From UBA1161 sp002311745 (GTDB taxonomy: Bacteria; Planctomycetota; Phycisphaerae; Tepidisphaerales; Tepidisphaeraceae), in NCBI GenBank assembly GCA_050018415.1, contig JBEKAB010000017.1, positions 1 to 64,000 on the forward strand: 64,000 nucleotides of DNA, in the 5' to 3' direction. The notes under the pieces were generated by a model. The model was not told the origin of the DNA. It saw nothing but the letters and a program-made list of their open reading frames with translations, and ran no database searches. Both the position numbers and the translations under genes were made by a program. Shown in pieces: positions 8,574 through 20,100 of the stretch (position 1 is the stretch's first letter; each line of letters begins with the position of its first letter).

Positions 8574-8714
8574 TTCACCACGGAGACACGGAGACACGGA
8601 GGCGCTGATTCGGATTATCGATCAATATCAACGTTCAGGCCCTGAGACTTGGAATCAAGCGAATGGCGTTATGAAACAAGTTGGCCTCCGTGCCTCCGTG
8701 CCTCCGTGGTTAAA
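8574..8714. repeat. ~140 bp hairpin element, copy 2 (CACGGAGA-type arms)
   Basis: Same design and orientation as the element at 7374. The left arm (8574-8604) starts ACCACGGAGACACGGAGAC. The right arm (8683-8714) is the complement, built from CCTCCGTG units. The 3' half of the centre, from TTGGAATCAAGCGAATGG through GTTATGAAACAAG, is almost the same as in copy 1; the 5' half is not. It fills the gap between etfA and the acyl-CoA dehydrogenase. Confidence 0.85.
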
Positions 8715-8728
8715 ACGAGATTTCCATC

Positions 8729-10477
8729 ATGGCTAATTTTTTTACCGACAACGAAGACATCCGGTTCCTGTTCGGCCACCTCGATCTGGCGGAAATCGCC
8801 ACGGTTCAGGAGGACCACTTCGTCCACGCGGATGCCAACGCCCTGGACGGCGCGCCCCTGGACGCTGGTGACGCCCTCGACAACTACCGGCGCATCCTGA
8901 GCATCGTCGGCGACGTCGCCGCCAATCACGTCGCCCCCCGCGCCGACGCCGTCGACGAGGAGGGCAACACCCTCAACCCCGACGGCACCGTCACCTTGGG
9001 AGAAAAGGTGCGCCAGAACCTCAAGGTCCTGGCCCAGGCCGAGCTCATGGGCTTCACCTTGCCGCGGAAGTACGGCGGGCTGAACTGCCCCAACGTCATC
9101 TACACCATGGCCAACGAGATCATCAGCCGTGCCGATGCCTCGCTGATGAACCTGTTCGGTCTGCAAGGGATTGCCGAGACGATCAACGCCTTCGCCGATG
9201 AGCAGATCAAGAACCAGTACCTGCCGGACTTCGCCCGCGGCCTGCTGACCGGGGCGATGGTGTTGACGGAGCCGGATGCCGGCTCCGACCTCCAGGCCGT
9301 CTCCCTGCGGGCCTGGCAGGACAGCGACGGGCAGTGGCGGCTGACGGGTGTAAAGCGTTTCATCACCAACGGCTGTGGCGAAATCCTGCTGACGCTGGCG
9401 CGCTCCGAGCCCCAGAGCCGCGACGGCCGGGGCTTGAGCCTCTTTTTGGCCGAGCGCTCGGCTCGCATCCGCGTGCGACACCTGGAAGAGAAGCTGGGCA
9501 TCCACGGCTCGCCCACCTGCGAGTTGGTCTACGACGACGCCCCGGCCAAGCTGATCGGCGAACGCCAACGCGGCCTGGTGCCGTATGTGATGAGCCTCAT
9601 GAACGGCGCACGCGTGGGGATCGCGGCGCAGTCGCTGGGCATCGCCGAGGCCGCCTTCCGCGTCGCCCGCCGATATGCGCAGACGCGCAAGCAGTTTGGC
9701 GTCGCCATCGAGAAGCTGCCGGCCGTGGCCGAGATGGTCACGGACATGAAGATCGCCATCGAGGCCGCCCGCGCCCTGACCTACGAGACCAGCCGTGTCT
9801 GCGACCTGGAGAACAACAACCTGCGCATCCTGGAGACCAATCCCCCATCCGACGCGGAAGAACTGAAGCGCCGCAAGGGCGACGCCCGCGTGTGGAAGCG
9901 GCTGGCCGGCATGCTCACGCCGATGAGCAAGTATTACGCCTCGGAGATGTGCGTGAAGGTGGCCAGCGACGCCATCCAGGTGCTGGGCGGCTCGGGCTAC
10001 ATGAAGGATTACCCCGCCGAACGCCACCTGCGCGACGCCCGCATCACCACCATCTACGAAGGCACCAGCCAGTTGCAGATCGTGGCCGCGGTGCGCGGCG
10101 TCTGCTCGGGCGCCTTCGAGAAAGCCGTCGACGCTTACGAGCAGTTCCAGGTCAACGACGAGCCATTGTCCGCCCTGCGGCAGAAGCTAACCGAGGGCAA
10201 GCAGCTCGTGCTCAAGGCGGTGCAGTTCGTCAAGGATCGCGGCCCCGACTACATGGACCTGCACGGCCGGCGCCTGGTGGACAGCGCCATCGCCGTGATG
10301 GTGGGGCATCTGTTCGTCAAGCAGGCCACCGCCAGCCAGCGCAAGCGCGCCGTGGCCCGGCGTTTCATCGAGACGCAATTGTCCGCCGTTCGCCGCGACG
10401 TGGACCTGGTGCTGAGCGGCGACCGCTCGCCCCTGGACGATTACGTCACGTTGGCCGGCGCGGCGCCGACGGCCTAA
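8729..10477 (+). CDS. Acyl-CoA dehydrogenase family protein (long form)
   Basis: A 582-residue flavoenzyme. The N-terminal helical domain includes AELMGFTLPRKYGG. The middle beta domain has the FAD/substrate motif VLTEPDAGSDLQAV and TGVKRFITNG. The C-terminal helical domain has RYAQTRKQFGVAI, QVLGGSGYMKDYPAERHLRDA and TTIYEGTSQLQ, whose Glu is at the catalytic-base position of many family members. An extra ~130-residue C-terminal region makes it longer than ordinary ~380-residue members, as in the AidB/DmdC-like group. Substrate is not deducible. It is downstream of etfBA, so electrons probably pass to that flavoprotein. Confidence 0.93.
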   Translation: MANFFTDNEDIRFLFGHLDLAEIATVQEDHFVHADANALDGAPLDAGDALDNYRRILSIVGDVAANHVAPRADAVDEEGNTLNPDGTVTLGEKVRQNLKVLAQAELMGFTLPRKYGGLNCPNVIYTMANEIISRADASLMNLFGLQGIAETINAFADEQIKNQYLPDFARGLLTGAMVLTEPDAGSDLQAVSLRAWQDSDGQWRLTGVKRFITNGCGEILLTLARSEPQSRDGRGLSLFLAERSARIRVRHLEEKLGIHGSPTCELVYDDAPAKLIGERQRGLVPYVMSLMNGARVGIAAQSLGIAEAAFRVARRYAQTRKQFGVAIEKLPAVAEMVTDMKIAIEAARALTYETSRVCDLENNNLRILETNPPSDAEELKRRKGDARVWKRLAGMLTPMSKYYASEMCVKVASDAIQVLGGSGYMKDYPAERHLRDARITTIYEGTSQLQIVAAVRGVCSGAFEKAVDAYEQFQVNDEPLSALRQKLTEGKQLVLKAVQFVKDRGPDYMDLHGRRLVDSAIAVMVGHLFVKQATASQRKRAVARRFIETQLSAVRRDVDLVLSGDRSPLDDYVTLAGAAPTA

Positions 10478-10491
10478 GCGGTTGTCGTGCG

Positions 10492-10519
10492 TTGCCCAGG
10501 GAAGTGCGCAGAGTAGAAT
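10492..10519 (+). promoter_or_regulatory. Probable tRNA promoter (-35 TTGCCC, -10 TAGAAT)
   Basis: TTGCCC at 10492-10497 and TAGAAT at 10514-10519 are separated by 16 bases and lie ~40 bases before the truncated tRNA-Leu 5' half. This is the spacing expected for a tRNA promoter. No comparable pair is seen before the intact tRNA-Leu at 43474. This fits the idea that this promoter originally drove the tRNA. Confidence 0.45.
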
Positions 10520-10559
10520 GACGCGAAGCCGCGAGTTTTCCGATGGGAAAATCGCGCAC

Positions 10560-10604
10560 GGCCTCTTGGCGGAATTGGCAGACGCGATGGACTCAAAATC
10601 CATT
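10560..10604 (+). other. Truncated tRNA-Leu(CAA), 5' half: candidate left attachment site
   Basis: These 45 bases are identical to bases 1-45 of the intact tRNA-Leu at 43474: acceptor 5' strand GGCCTCT, D-arm, and anticodon stem-loop with CTCAAAA. The sequence then diverges, with no variable arm, T-arm or acceptor 3' strand. As the downstream copy is complete and in the same orientation, the two form direct repeats 32.9 kb apart, as left by site-specific integration into a tRNA gene. Confidence 0.8.
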
Positions 10605-10793
10605 TCCGCGAAAACCCAAGACTCCAATCCACAAGCATTTACGCCGACCCGGCCGGAAACCTTGTCACTTGGCTTGCCGCTAAACCTGCAAAATGACCCC
10701 GACCTGAAGGCCGTTGTAGAAGCCTGGCCGGAGCTACCGCAAGCATTGCGCATCGGCATCATGGCGATGGTCGAGGCCAGCACCAAGACATAG
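10605..10793 (+). pseudogene. Short open frame next to the tRNA fragment; element remnant
   Basis: An open frame runs through the tRNA half into about 63 further codons ending at TAG 10791-10793. The distal part (LPLNLQNDPDLKAVVEAWP, then ALRIGIMAMVEAS) looks like a real amphipathic helical protein end and resembles short tails found next to planctomycete integrases. No proper start or ribosome-binding site precedes it outside the tRNA. I read it as the decayed edge of an integrated element. The stop overlaps a 14-base palindrome (TAGGGAATTCCCTA). Confidence 0.45.
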
Positions 10794-11144
10794 GGAATTC
10801 CCTAAAGGCGGCTCAACGGAAGCCGCTGTTCGCGCTTTCAATTCACGGCGCAACGGCGATTGAACCATTGAGGGCGTCAGTCTCGAGGCCCAGCGGCGGG
10901 CCGCAGAATTGTTTGCGAAAATAGATGAATTCGATCGGCGCTGCAGCCGCATCTCAGCGATTTTTCGCTTGCATAGCAAGGTCGCATTTGTAGAGTGATT
11001 TGCGGAGGTCGGTGACACCGTTTTGCCAAGGGCGGTTGTAAAAACGGTCTATAAAGGGACTGCGGGGCGGGGTTGTTTACACGTCTGACGTATTCTTTTC
11101 CGCTTTCCCAGAACTAAATCAATGTCTCCTGCTAAGGAGCGTTC
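10794..11144. other. Gene-free stretch upstream of the giant gene
   Basis: No supported gene. It contains a hairpin GCGGCT (10808-10813) / AGCCGC (10821-10826) with a 7-base loop and no T-run, and the leader of the giant gene. AAGGAG lies six bases before its ATG at 11145. No convincing promoter pair was found by eye. Confidence 0.5.
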
Positions 11145-14100
11145 ATGTCTATCGTTCAAAGCGAGCGAAGTCGTCCAAGCGGCTTTCGAATGGCCAAGCG
11201 GTCAAAGCAGCGTTCTTGCATTGCGCAGCACAGGCTGACCAAGGCAGTCGTTGAGGCGCTGGAACAACGGTTTTTGTTGTCAGTCGTGAATTGGACCGGC
11301 GATGCGGGCGACGGCCTCTGGAGCACGCCGGGCAACTGGTCAACGAAGACCAGCCTTCCCGGCGCTGGCGACAGTGTGGTAATCAACGCGCTCGCGGGCA
11401 CAACCATAGAGCTGACATCATCCCTAACCGCGTCAGCTCAGAGCGTGTCCACAAACGCAACGCTGCAAATCGACAGCGGCGCGACGCTCGCGGCAAATAC
11501 CATTCAAGCCTCCGCGAATATCGTGTTGTCCGGGGGAACGATACAGGGTGCGACAGTAGCCGAATCCGGCGGTTCCGAGTTGGTTCTGCTATCCGGCGGC
11601 ACGTTGAACAACGTGACGGTCAGTGCCGGCACGGTGCTGGACGCGACGCAGCAGTGGGACGCGCAGATCACCATCCTGAACGGGCTGACGCTGAACGGGA
11701 CGCTGGAGGTGGGTGGAGCGGACGGGAGCACGTTCGCGTATTTTCTCTTCAACGGCACACAAATGCTGGGCGGCACGGGCAGCGTGGTGTTCGGCAACTA
11801 CTACTACTACTACTACTATACCAATGGTCTATACGCCCAGGGTGACAATGGGGCCAACCCCGCGACACTGACGGTCGGCAGCGGGATCACGATCGACGGC
11901 GGCAACGGAGACGTGAGCGGTTACTACAGCGGCGATGCGATTGTGAACCAGGGGACGATCGACGCCGACGTGGCCGGCGGGACGATCTATGTCGCAAACA
12001 ATGGGAGTGGACTCTCCAACAGCGGCACGCTGGAGGCAACTGCGGGAACGCTGAATGTGGGTGGGGGTTCCACGCCGTGGAGCAATGGTGGCAACCTAAT
12101 TGTCAGTGGTACGGGCGTGTTGGATCTGGGCGGCGTGTTTACGCAGGCGGGTCTGGGGACGTTTACCCGGACGGGCGGGACGGTGAACCTCACGGGAACG
12201 CTGACGGGGAACCTGGCGCTTTCATCGGCAACGGGAAGCTGGAACCTGGCCGGGGGAACGATCGCCGGGGGCACGGTGACGGCGACGGGCGGTGCAGAAT
12301 TGGTGCTGACGGGCAGCGGCGGGACGCTGGATGGGGTGACGATCGGGTCGGGGACGGTCCTGGATGGGACACAACAATGGGACGCCAACGCGACGATCCT
12401 GGACGGTCTGACGCTCAATGGCACGGTGGAACTGGGTGGCAGCACGTACTTCTACGGGTCCTTGTACTTCCAAGGGACACAAACGCTGGGTGGCACGGGC
12501 AGTGTGGTGTTCGGCACGAGTTGGTATGCGAACAGCGGTCTGTACGTATACGACGTGTCCACCCCCGCGACATTGACGATCGGCAGCGGGATCACGGTGC
12601 ACGGAGGCAACGGGCAGGTCTCGGCACAGAGCGGGGACGCGTCGATCATCAACGACGGCACGATCAACGCGGACACCAGCGGGGAGACGATCAGCGTCTC
12701 CGGGGACGGGAATCCGGGAACTTTCACCAACGACGGAACGCTGGAGGCGACCAGCGGTGGAAGCCTGAGCGTCAGCGACCTGGCCGGGAACATCGGCGTG
12801 GCGACGGTGAGCGGTTCGGGCAGCAGCCTGACGCTGAACGGCACGAATTACGTCAACAATCTGGGTCTGACGGCTCCTGCGGGCACGACGCTGGCACTGA
12901 ACGGTACGTGGATCAATCCAGCCGGCCAGACGATCACGGCGACGGGAGCGACGTTGGATCTGGGAGACCAGTCCAGCAGCAGCACCAATGCCTGGTTTAA
13001 CGCGGGGACGATCAGCGCCACCAACTCGACGGTCAACCTGGGCGGGAGTTTCACGCTGGCGAGCTTGGGGACGTTCAACCGCAGTGGTGGGACGGTGAAC
13101 CTCACGGGAACGCTGACGGGGAACCTGGCGTTTTCATCGGCGACGGGAAGCTGGAACCTGGCGGGCGGGACGATCGCCGGGGGCACGATCAGCGGGACGG
13201 ACGGCGCGGAATTGGTATTGACCGTCAGGGTCGGGACGCTGGATGGCGTGACGATCGATCAGGGTACGGTGGTGGATGGGACGCAAGAGAATTGCGCCGC
13301 GATCATCCTGCACGGTCTGACGCTGGACGGGACGCTGAACCTGGGAGCGCCCGATGGCAGCACGAGCGGCCAACTGGGATTCACCGGAATGCAGACACTG
13401 GATGGCACGGGCAGCGTGGTGTTCGGCGGCTCGAGTCAGAATTTCCTTATGGTGGAGGACATTGGCATTCCGGCGACGTTGACCATCGGGAGCGGGATCA
13501 CCATAGAGGGTAAGCGGGGAGGAGTGGCTGGCTCCTACAATTACAACTCGATCGTCAACGAGGGGATCATCGATGCCGACACCAGCGGGGGGACGATCAG
13601 CGTCTCTGGGGGCGGGAATCCGGGGAACTTCACCAACGATGGGACGCTTGAAGCGAGCAACGGTGGGAGCCTGAGCGTCAGCAACCTGGCCGGGAACATC
13701 GGCGTGGCGACGGTGAGCGATTCGGGCAGCAGCCTGACGCTGAACGGCACGAATTACGTCAACAATCTGGGTCTGTCGGCTCCGGCGGGCACGACGCTGG
13801 CACTGGACGGGACGTGGACCAATCCGGCCGGTCAGACGATCACGGCGACAGGAGCGACGTTGGATCTGGGAGATCAGTCCAGCAGCAGCACCAACGCCTG
13901 GAGCAATGCCGGGACGATCAACGCGACGGATTCGACGGTGAACCTGGGCGGGAGCATCACTCAGGCGTCTGTGGGCACGCTTAATCGCATCGGCGGGACG
14001 GTGAACATCACCGGGACGCTGACTGGCGGGTTGTCAGTGGACAACACGACGGGGAGCTGGAATCTGGCCGGTGGGACGATCGCCGGGGGTACGGTCAGCG

Positions 14101-17100
14101 GGACGGGCGGCGCGGAACTGGTATTGACGGGAAGCGGCGGGACGCTGGATGGCGTGACGATCGGGTCCGGGACGGTGGTGGATGGGACACAAAACTATTG
14201 CGGCGCGATGATCCTGGACGGCCTGACGCTGGATGGGACGCTGAACCTGGGAGCGTCCGATGGCAGCTCGTACGGGCGGCTGTACTTCATCGGAACGCAG
14301 ACGCTGGATGGAACGGGCAGCGTGGTGTTCGGCAACTACTGGTGGTGGGTGAATGGCTTGTATGTGCAGGACAATGGCAGCGCGGCGACGCTGACGATCG
14401 GGAGCGGGATCACGGTGCATGGAGGCAACGGGCAGGTCTCGGCACAGAACGGTGATGCGTCGATCGTCAACGACGGCACGATCAACGCCGACACCAGCGG
14501 GGGGACGATCAGCGTTTCCGGCGGCGGGAGTCCCGGGACCTTTACCAACGACGGAACGCTGGAAGCGACCAACGGTGGAAGCCTGAGCGTGAGCAACCTG
14601 GCCGGGAACATCGGCGTGGCGACGGTGAGCGATTCGGGCAGCAGCCTGACGCTGAACGGCACGAATTACGTCAACAATCTGGGTTTGTCGGCTCCGGCGG
14701 GCACGACGCTGGCACTGGACGGGACGTGGATCAATCCGGCCGGTCAGACGATCACGGCGACGGGAGCGACACTGGATCTGGGAGATCAGTCCAGCAGCAG
14801 CACCAACGCCTGGAGCAATGCCGGGATAATCACGGCGACCGACTCGACGGTGAACCTGGGCGGGAGCATCACGCAGGCGTCTGTGGGCACGCTTAATCGC
14901 ATCGGCGGGACGGTGAGTATTACCGGGACGCTTACTGGCGGGTTGTCGCTGGACGACACGACGGGAAGCTGGAACCTGGCCGGGGGGACGATCGCCGGGG
15001 GTACGATCAGGAGCACGGGCGGTGCAGAATTGGTATTGACCAACAGCGGTGGGACGCTGGACGGGGTGACGATCGGTTCGGGCACGCCGGTGGATGGAAC
15101 ACAACAATGGGGCGCCGGCGCCACGATCTTGGACGGTCTGACCCTGGACGGGACGCTGAACCTGGGAGCGTCCGATGGCAGCACGTACGGCCAGTTGCAC
15201 TTCACTGGAACGCAGACATTGGATGGAACAGGCAGCGTGATGTTCGGCAACTACAACTACTACTATTACTACTATTACGCCAACGGTCTGTACGTGGACG
15301 ACGCGTCCAACGCCGGGCCGGCGACGCTGACCATCGGGAGCGGAATCACGGTGGAAGGAGACGCCGGGCAGGTCTCGGCACAGAGCGGGGACGCGTCGAT
15401 CGTCAACGAGGGGATCATCGATGCCGACACCAGCGGGGGGACGATCAGCGTCTCCGGCGGCGGGAGTCCGGGGACCTTCACCAACGATGGGACGCTTGAA
15501 GCGAGCAACGGTGGGAGCCTGAGCGTCAGCAGCCTGGCCGGGAACATCGGCGTGGCGACGGTGAGCGATTCGGGCAGCAGCCTGACGCTGAACGGCGCGA
15601 ATTACGTCAACAATCTGGGTCTGTCGGCTCCGGCGGGCACGACCCTGGCACTGGACGGGACGTGGGTCAATCCGGCCGGTCAGACGATCACGGCGACAGG
15701 AGCGACGTTGGATCTGGGAGATCAGTCCAGCAGCAGCACTAACGCCTGGAGCAACGCCGGGACGATCAACGCGACGGATTCGACGGTGAACCTGGGCGGG
15801 AGCATCACTCAGGCGTCTGTGGGCACGCTTAATCGCATCGGCGGGACGGTGAGTATTACCGGGACGCTTACTGGCGGGTTGTCGCTGGACGACACGACGG
15901 GAAGCTGGAACCTGGCCGGGGGGACGATCGCCGGGGGCACGGTGACGGCGACGGGCGATGCAGAATTGGTGCTGACGGGCAGCGGCGGGAGGCTGGACGG
16001 GGTGACGATCGGTTCGGGCACGCCGGTGGATGGGACGCAGGCATATTGCAGCGCGACGATTCTGGACGGCCTGACGCTGGACGGGACGCTGAACCTGGGA
16101 GCGTCCGATAGCGGCACGTACGGCCGGCTGTACTTCACCGGAACGCAGACATTGGATGGAACGGGCAGCGTGGTGTTCGGCGGATCGGGTGGGAATGGTC
16201 TGTTTGTGCAGGACAATGGCAGCGCGGCGACGCTGACGATCGGGAGCGGGATCACGGTGCATGGAGGCAACGGGCAGGTCTCGGCACAGAACGGTGATGC
16301 GTCGATCGTCAACGGCGGCACGATCAACGCCGACACCAGCGGGGAAACGATCGGAGTCTCCGGCGGCGGGAGTCCGGGGACCTTCACCAACGACGGAACA
16401 CTGGAAGCGACCAACGGTGGAAGCCTGAGCGTCAGCAACCTGGCCGGGAACATCGGCGTGGCGACGGTGAGCGATTCGGGCAGCAGCCTGACGCTGAACG
16501 GCACGAATTACGTCAACAATCTGGGTCTGTCGGCTCCTGCGGGCACGGCACTGCAACTGGACGGTACGTGGATCAATCCAGCCGGCCAGACGATCACGGC
16601 GACAGGAGCGACGTTGGATCTGGGAGATCAGCCCAGCAGCAGCACTAACGCTTGGTTTAACGCGGGGACGATCACGGCGACCAACTCGACGGTGAATCTG
16701 GGCGGCGAGTTCACGCTGACGGACCTGGGAACGCTGAACCGCAGCGGTGGAACGGTGAATATTACCGGGACGCTGGACCTGCTGCCGGTTGCCCCGTCGG
16801 CATTGTCGGTTGCGAGCGGCGAGAACTACACGGTCCTGAGCTGGTCGGACAACTCCACCGTGGAAAGCGGGTACGCGATCGAGCGGAGCACCGACGGGGT
16901 TCACTTCAGCCAGGTCGGGACGGTCGGGGCGAATGTGACTGAGTATTACGACACGGGGCTGACGGCCGGCACGACCTACACCTATCGGGTACGGGCGTAC
17001 AACACGGTGGGCAACTCGCTCTACAGCAACACGGCATCAGCGAAGGTGGGAACGCTGGGAGCAGGGCTAGGGCTGCTGGCCCAATTCTACAATGACACGG

Positions 17101-20100
17101 ACCTCAGCGGCACGCCGGTGCTAACGCAGGTGTATGGCAACGTCGACACGAACTGGAACTACGGCGGCGGGCCGGGGTCGGGAGTCAACGGGGCGGGCAA
17201 CTTCTCCGGCCGGTGGACAGGACAACTGAAGGCTCCAACCAGCGAGACCTACACGTTCAATGCTCAAATGGACTATGGGTCGGCCGCGCGAGTGTGGATC
17301 AACGACCAACTCGTGTACGACAACTGGGACTCGGGGGCGACGGTCAATAATGAAGTGGCATTGACGGCGGGCCAGACGTACGACTTCAAGGTCGAGTACG
17401 ACTCGAACTACTATTACTACCCGGGCGTGCATGTGTATTGGTCCAGCCCATCGGTATCGAATGAGGTGATTCCGGCGTCGGCGTTCACGCTGCCGGCGGG
17501 AGCGGGAGCGGAGTTGCCTGGCAATACTCCGGGCCCGGTGGTGACGGTAGTTCCCGGCGGGGACACTCTGGCGCTGGACGACACGACGGGAAGCTGGAAC
17601 CTGGCCGGGGGAACGATCGCCGGGGGCACGATCAGCGCGACGGACGGCGCGGAACTGGTCCTGACGGGCAGCGGCGGGACGTTGGACGGGGTGACGATCG
17701 GTTCGGGCACGCCGGTGGATGGGACGCAGAACTATTCCAGGGCGACGATTCTGGACGGCCTGACGCTGGACGGGACGCTGAACCTGGGAGCGTCCGATGG
17801 CAGCACGTACGGCCAGCTGTACTTCACCGGAACGCAGACGTTGGATGGAACGGGCAGCGTGGTGTTCGGCGGATCGGGTGGGAATGGCCTGTTTGTGCAG
17901 GACAATGGCAGCGCGGCGACGCTGACCATCGGGAGCGGGATCACCATACAGGGCAACAGCGGATTAGTCGCGGCCTATTACTACGGTGACGCCTCGATCG
18001 TCAACGAGGGGATCATCGACGCGGACACCAGTGGCGGGACGATGAGCGTCTCCGGCGGCGGGGATCCGGGGACCTTCACCAACGACGGAATGCTGGAAGC
18101 CCAGGGTGGGACACTGTACTTGAATGGGACCGTCTTATTCACGGGACAAGGGGTCATCAGCAGTTCGCCCACGGGTTCCATTCAGTGTAATGGCAGTCTG
18201 CTCGGCAGTACGACCAACGCCGCAGGATGGACTCCGCAGGGGCCGGTTACATTTGACGGGTCAGGAAATGCTTCTTCGCCGCAGTTGTTGGAGGCGATGA
18301 GCGATGACCTGGGCGCGAATGCCATTGGTTTCCAGGGGAATTTTGCGTATGCACGACTCTCCCTTTCCGGCAACACTTACGTCCAATTGGTGGATCAATC
18401 TCAGAATGCCGGAGGAAGCGGCGCCAACGCGGTCTATGCTGCCTCTCTATCTGTGCCCGCCGGGGCAACCCTCGACCTGAATGGGCTGAATCTTTATACC
18501 CTGGCAGCAGATGTCACCGGCACAGTCCTGAACGGATCGGTCACCGTCTTGCCGGGCGGCGGCTTCCCAGACCTCAGCCCGCAAAGCGCTGCGGCATCCA
18601 CTTCCAACGGCATCGTCACCGTCGTGTGGAACGACATCAACAACGGCGGCGGGAACGTCATCGACTCCTTCTACGACCAGGTGCAACTGATCGACGTTAC
18701 GGCCGGCAACACGGTGCTGGACACGCAAACGCCTTACTACAACGAAGGCTACCTTGGGCCAATCACGTACAACGGCGGAACTGCGCCGGAGCAGGTGACG
18801 TTTAACCTGGCCGGATATTCTCAGTTCCATGTTGGCGACACGCTTGAGGCGGTGATCACGACGGATGTCAATGACAACGTATTCGAAACCAACAAAGCCA
18901 ACAATCAAGCAACGACATCAGTGACGCAGGCACCGGTCCCGGATCTTCAAGTGAACGGCCTCAGCGTTACCGGCGATTCCACCGGGCAAGTCAATATCAA
19001 TTGGAACGACGGCAACAACGGCCCAGGAACCGTCGCGGAGAGCTTCTTCGACAGCGTGGTCGTCACGGACAACGTCACGGGAGCAACGGTTTTCAGTGGC
19101 ACAGTGTATGTCAACGCCGGACAGAATCCTATCAGTTCCGGCGCATCTGTCGCGCAGAGCGACAGTTTTCAACTGCCTACCGGCTTTGACGTCACACACG
19201 CGCTGAACGTTTCGGTGACGACGGACGCGTACAACAACGTCTTTGAGACCAACGAAAACAACAATACCGCGACCTTGGCCACAACCGCACCTCTGGCGCA
19301 GTATCCGGATCTGCAGGTGCAGGACCTGTCGGTAAGCCCAACCAATCCTTTTGCCGGTCAGCAAATCACGATTAGCTGGAACGATGCCAACACCGGCGCC
19401 GCCACGGCTGCCGGCCCGTGGTATGACCAGATCCAGGTCATCAACACGACCACGGGCCAATCGCTCCTGGATACGACTCAGTATTACGCTTCCAACTCCA
19501 TGGCAGCGGGCGGAAATGCCGCGCGTTCCTATGCACTCACGCTGCCTAACGGTTCTGCGGGCGCGGGCGTTCTGCAAGTGACCGTAACCGTGAATTCGAA
19601 CAACGATGTCTTTGAATACAATTCGTCGTTGACTGCTCAAAGCAACAATAGCAGTTCCATGAACGTCACTTCCGCGGCCGTGTCCTACCCCGATTTGACG
19701 GTTGCTAATCTGACGGCCGCGGAAGATTCGACAGGCAAAGTGACCATCTCATGGCTGGATTCCAATATTGGAATCGCCTCAGCGGCCTCCGCGTTCGACG
19801 ATTCCATTACGCTGACGGATGTTACGACCGGCCTCCAGATTAACGCAACGACGCTTCGGTACGATCCCAGTCAGAGCGGCGATATTTCCGCGGGATCCTC
19901 CTCTGGAACGCGAACAGTTGCGTTCCAGCTCCCACAAGGCTTCAGCGCCACAGACGCGCTTGAGGCTACTGTGCAAACCGATTCCGATGGAGGCGTCTAC
20001 GACAGTAATCCTGACAACAATACGTCGAGCGCAAATGTCAGCACCGTGGCTTCCGCCGATCTTTCAGTGACAAACCTTTCGGGATCAGGCGATGCGACGG

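Noticed and set aside
14034..16904. 956-codon open frame on the minus strand
   Set aside because: It is the antisense of the repeated, GC-rich giant gene; it has no family features, is full of Arg/Pro/His, and repeats with the coding units of the other strand.
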